Of a stretch of DNA of 13,520 nt, positions 13,405-13,520 are shown piece by piece. Under the pieces are notes generated by a model, which saw only the letters and a program-made list of their open reading frames with translations, did not search any database and was not told the origin of the DNA. The position numbers and the translations under genes are program-made. The DNA comes from Holdemanella hominis (GTDB lineage: Bacteria > Bacillota_I > Bacilli_A > Erysipelotrichales > Erysipelotrichaceae). The stretch spans positions 1 through 13,520 of the forward strand of contig NZ_JACRWH010000062.1 of NCBI RefSeq assembly GCF_014306155.1, read 5' to 3'. The first letter of the stretch is position 1; each line of letters starts with the position of its first letter.

Positions 13405-13520
13405 AAAGAGAAAATTTACACCAGTGGTACAATAGAAAGAGGATGATTCAAAGACAAAGGAAGGTAAAAGAAAATGGCAAATAAAAAGAAACAGTTTGAT
13501 CAAGAATTTAAACAAAATGC
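13378..13520 (+). mobile_element. IS3-family-like insertion sequence, left end (partial)
   Basis: The element is inferred to start with TGTTAGCATATAAATAGG at 13378, exactly where homology to orf7 stops. IS3-family ends begin with TG, and a non-coding end of about 96 bp precedes the transposase OrfA start. The right end and target duplication are outside the window, so the boundary and subgroup are provisional. Confidence 0.7.
13474..13520 (+). CDS. IS3-family transposase OrfA, N-terminus only
   Basis: Only the first 15 complete codons are visible: M-A-N-K-K-K-Q-F-D-Q-E-F-K-Q-N, with the next codon starting GC (Ala or similar). The pattern basic stretch, then F/Y-D-x-E-F-K-x-x-A, is the usual opening of IS3/IS150-type OrfA proteins, whose helix-turn-helix binds the terminal repeats. 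The start is well supported by AAAGGAAGG (13456-13464) about 9 nt upstream. A TACAAT at 13428-13433 may be its -10 box, with no good -35. In a complete IS3 element, OrfA is followed by OrfB, joined by -1 frameshifting. Confidence 0.65.
   Translation, partial: MANKKKQFDQEFKQN

Larger units (their letters stand above)
10827..13520. mobile_element. Tn916/Tn1545-family conjugative transposon, integrase end (partial)
   Basis: The order terminus, int, xis, orf8, orf7 (all minus strand) and the near-identity by recall of each protein to Tn916 define one end of a Tn916-family element. The outermost part is AT-rich and begins near AAAGTATAAATTT (about 10828). The junction is an estimate, good to a few bases, because the other end and the empty target site are not seen. 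Two DR2 sites lie beside the int stop. The element continues past the right edge, where tet(M) or another cargo gene would be expected. It is interrupted by an IS element at 13378. It sits in intergenic DNA downstream of a terminator, so no host coding region seen here is broken. Confidence 0.88.

Noticed and set aside
1..13520. CRISPR array, tRNA or rRNA genes
   Set aside because: No spaced identical repeats, no tRNA cloverleaf with a T-arm GTTCRANNC pattern, and no rRNA segments were seen. A short stretch near 12821-12837 resembles an rRNA spacer phrase but is isolated.

Overview
The window is low-GC Firmicutes-type chromosome. UGA is used as a stop (rsmH and orf7 both end in TGA), ribosome-binding sites are strong and purine-rich, and the gene content is typical of Bacillota. 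The MraZ operator layout and gene style suggest the Erysipelotrichia or a related lineage; that placement is inference. Only the sequence was used and no database was searched.

Positions 1-6441 hold housekeeping metabolism. proC (proline synthesis) and pepA (M17 leucyl aminopeptidase) are 3 nt apart and probably co-transcribed. ilvE (branched-chain aminotransferase) follows with its own extended -10 promoter and a terminator. A DUF1836 regulator-like gene (minus strand) and a degV/fakB-like fatty-acid-binding gene (plus strand) are divergent. A perfect dyad lies between their -35 boxes, and the DUF1836 transcript appears leaderless. An LldP-type L-lactate permease (minus strand) has a near-consensus promoter and faces the degV terminator.

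Positions 6442-10546 hold the start of a division and cell-wall (dcw) cluster: mraZ, rsmH, ftsL and a PASTA-containing class B PBP, tightly spaced and ended by a hairpin terminator. Four decamers in exact 10-bp phase after the mraZ -10 box look like the MraZ autoregulatory operator.

Positions 10547-10826 are a host intergenic stretch with a second terminator-like hairpin and a long imperfect inverted repeat. From about 10827 to the right edge lies one end of a Tn916/Tn1545-family conjugative transposon: a terminal AT-rich segment, two DR2 integrase arm sites, int, xis, a roughly 460-bp hairpin-rich non-coding stretch, orf8 and the 3' part of orf7. orf7 (sigma-like) is interrupted at 13377/13378 by an IS3-family-like element whose transposase OrfA begins at 13474 and runs off the window. 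The IS end appears to create a hybrid outward promoter pointing at orf8-xis-int. A near-consensus plus-strand promoter inside xis could make RNA antisense to the xis leader. These features of the transposon control region are the most interesting part of the window.
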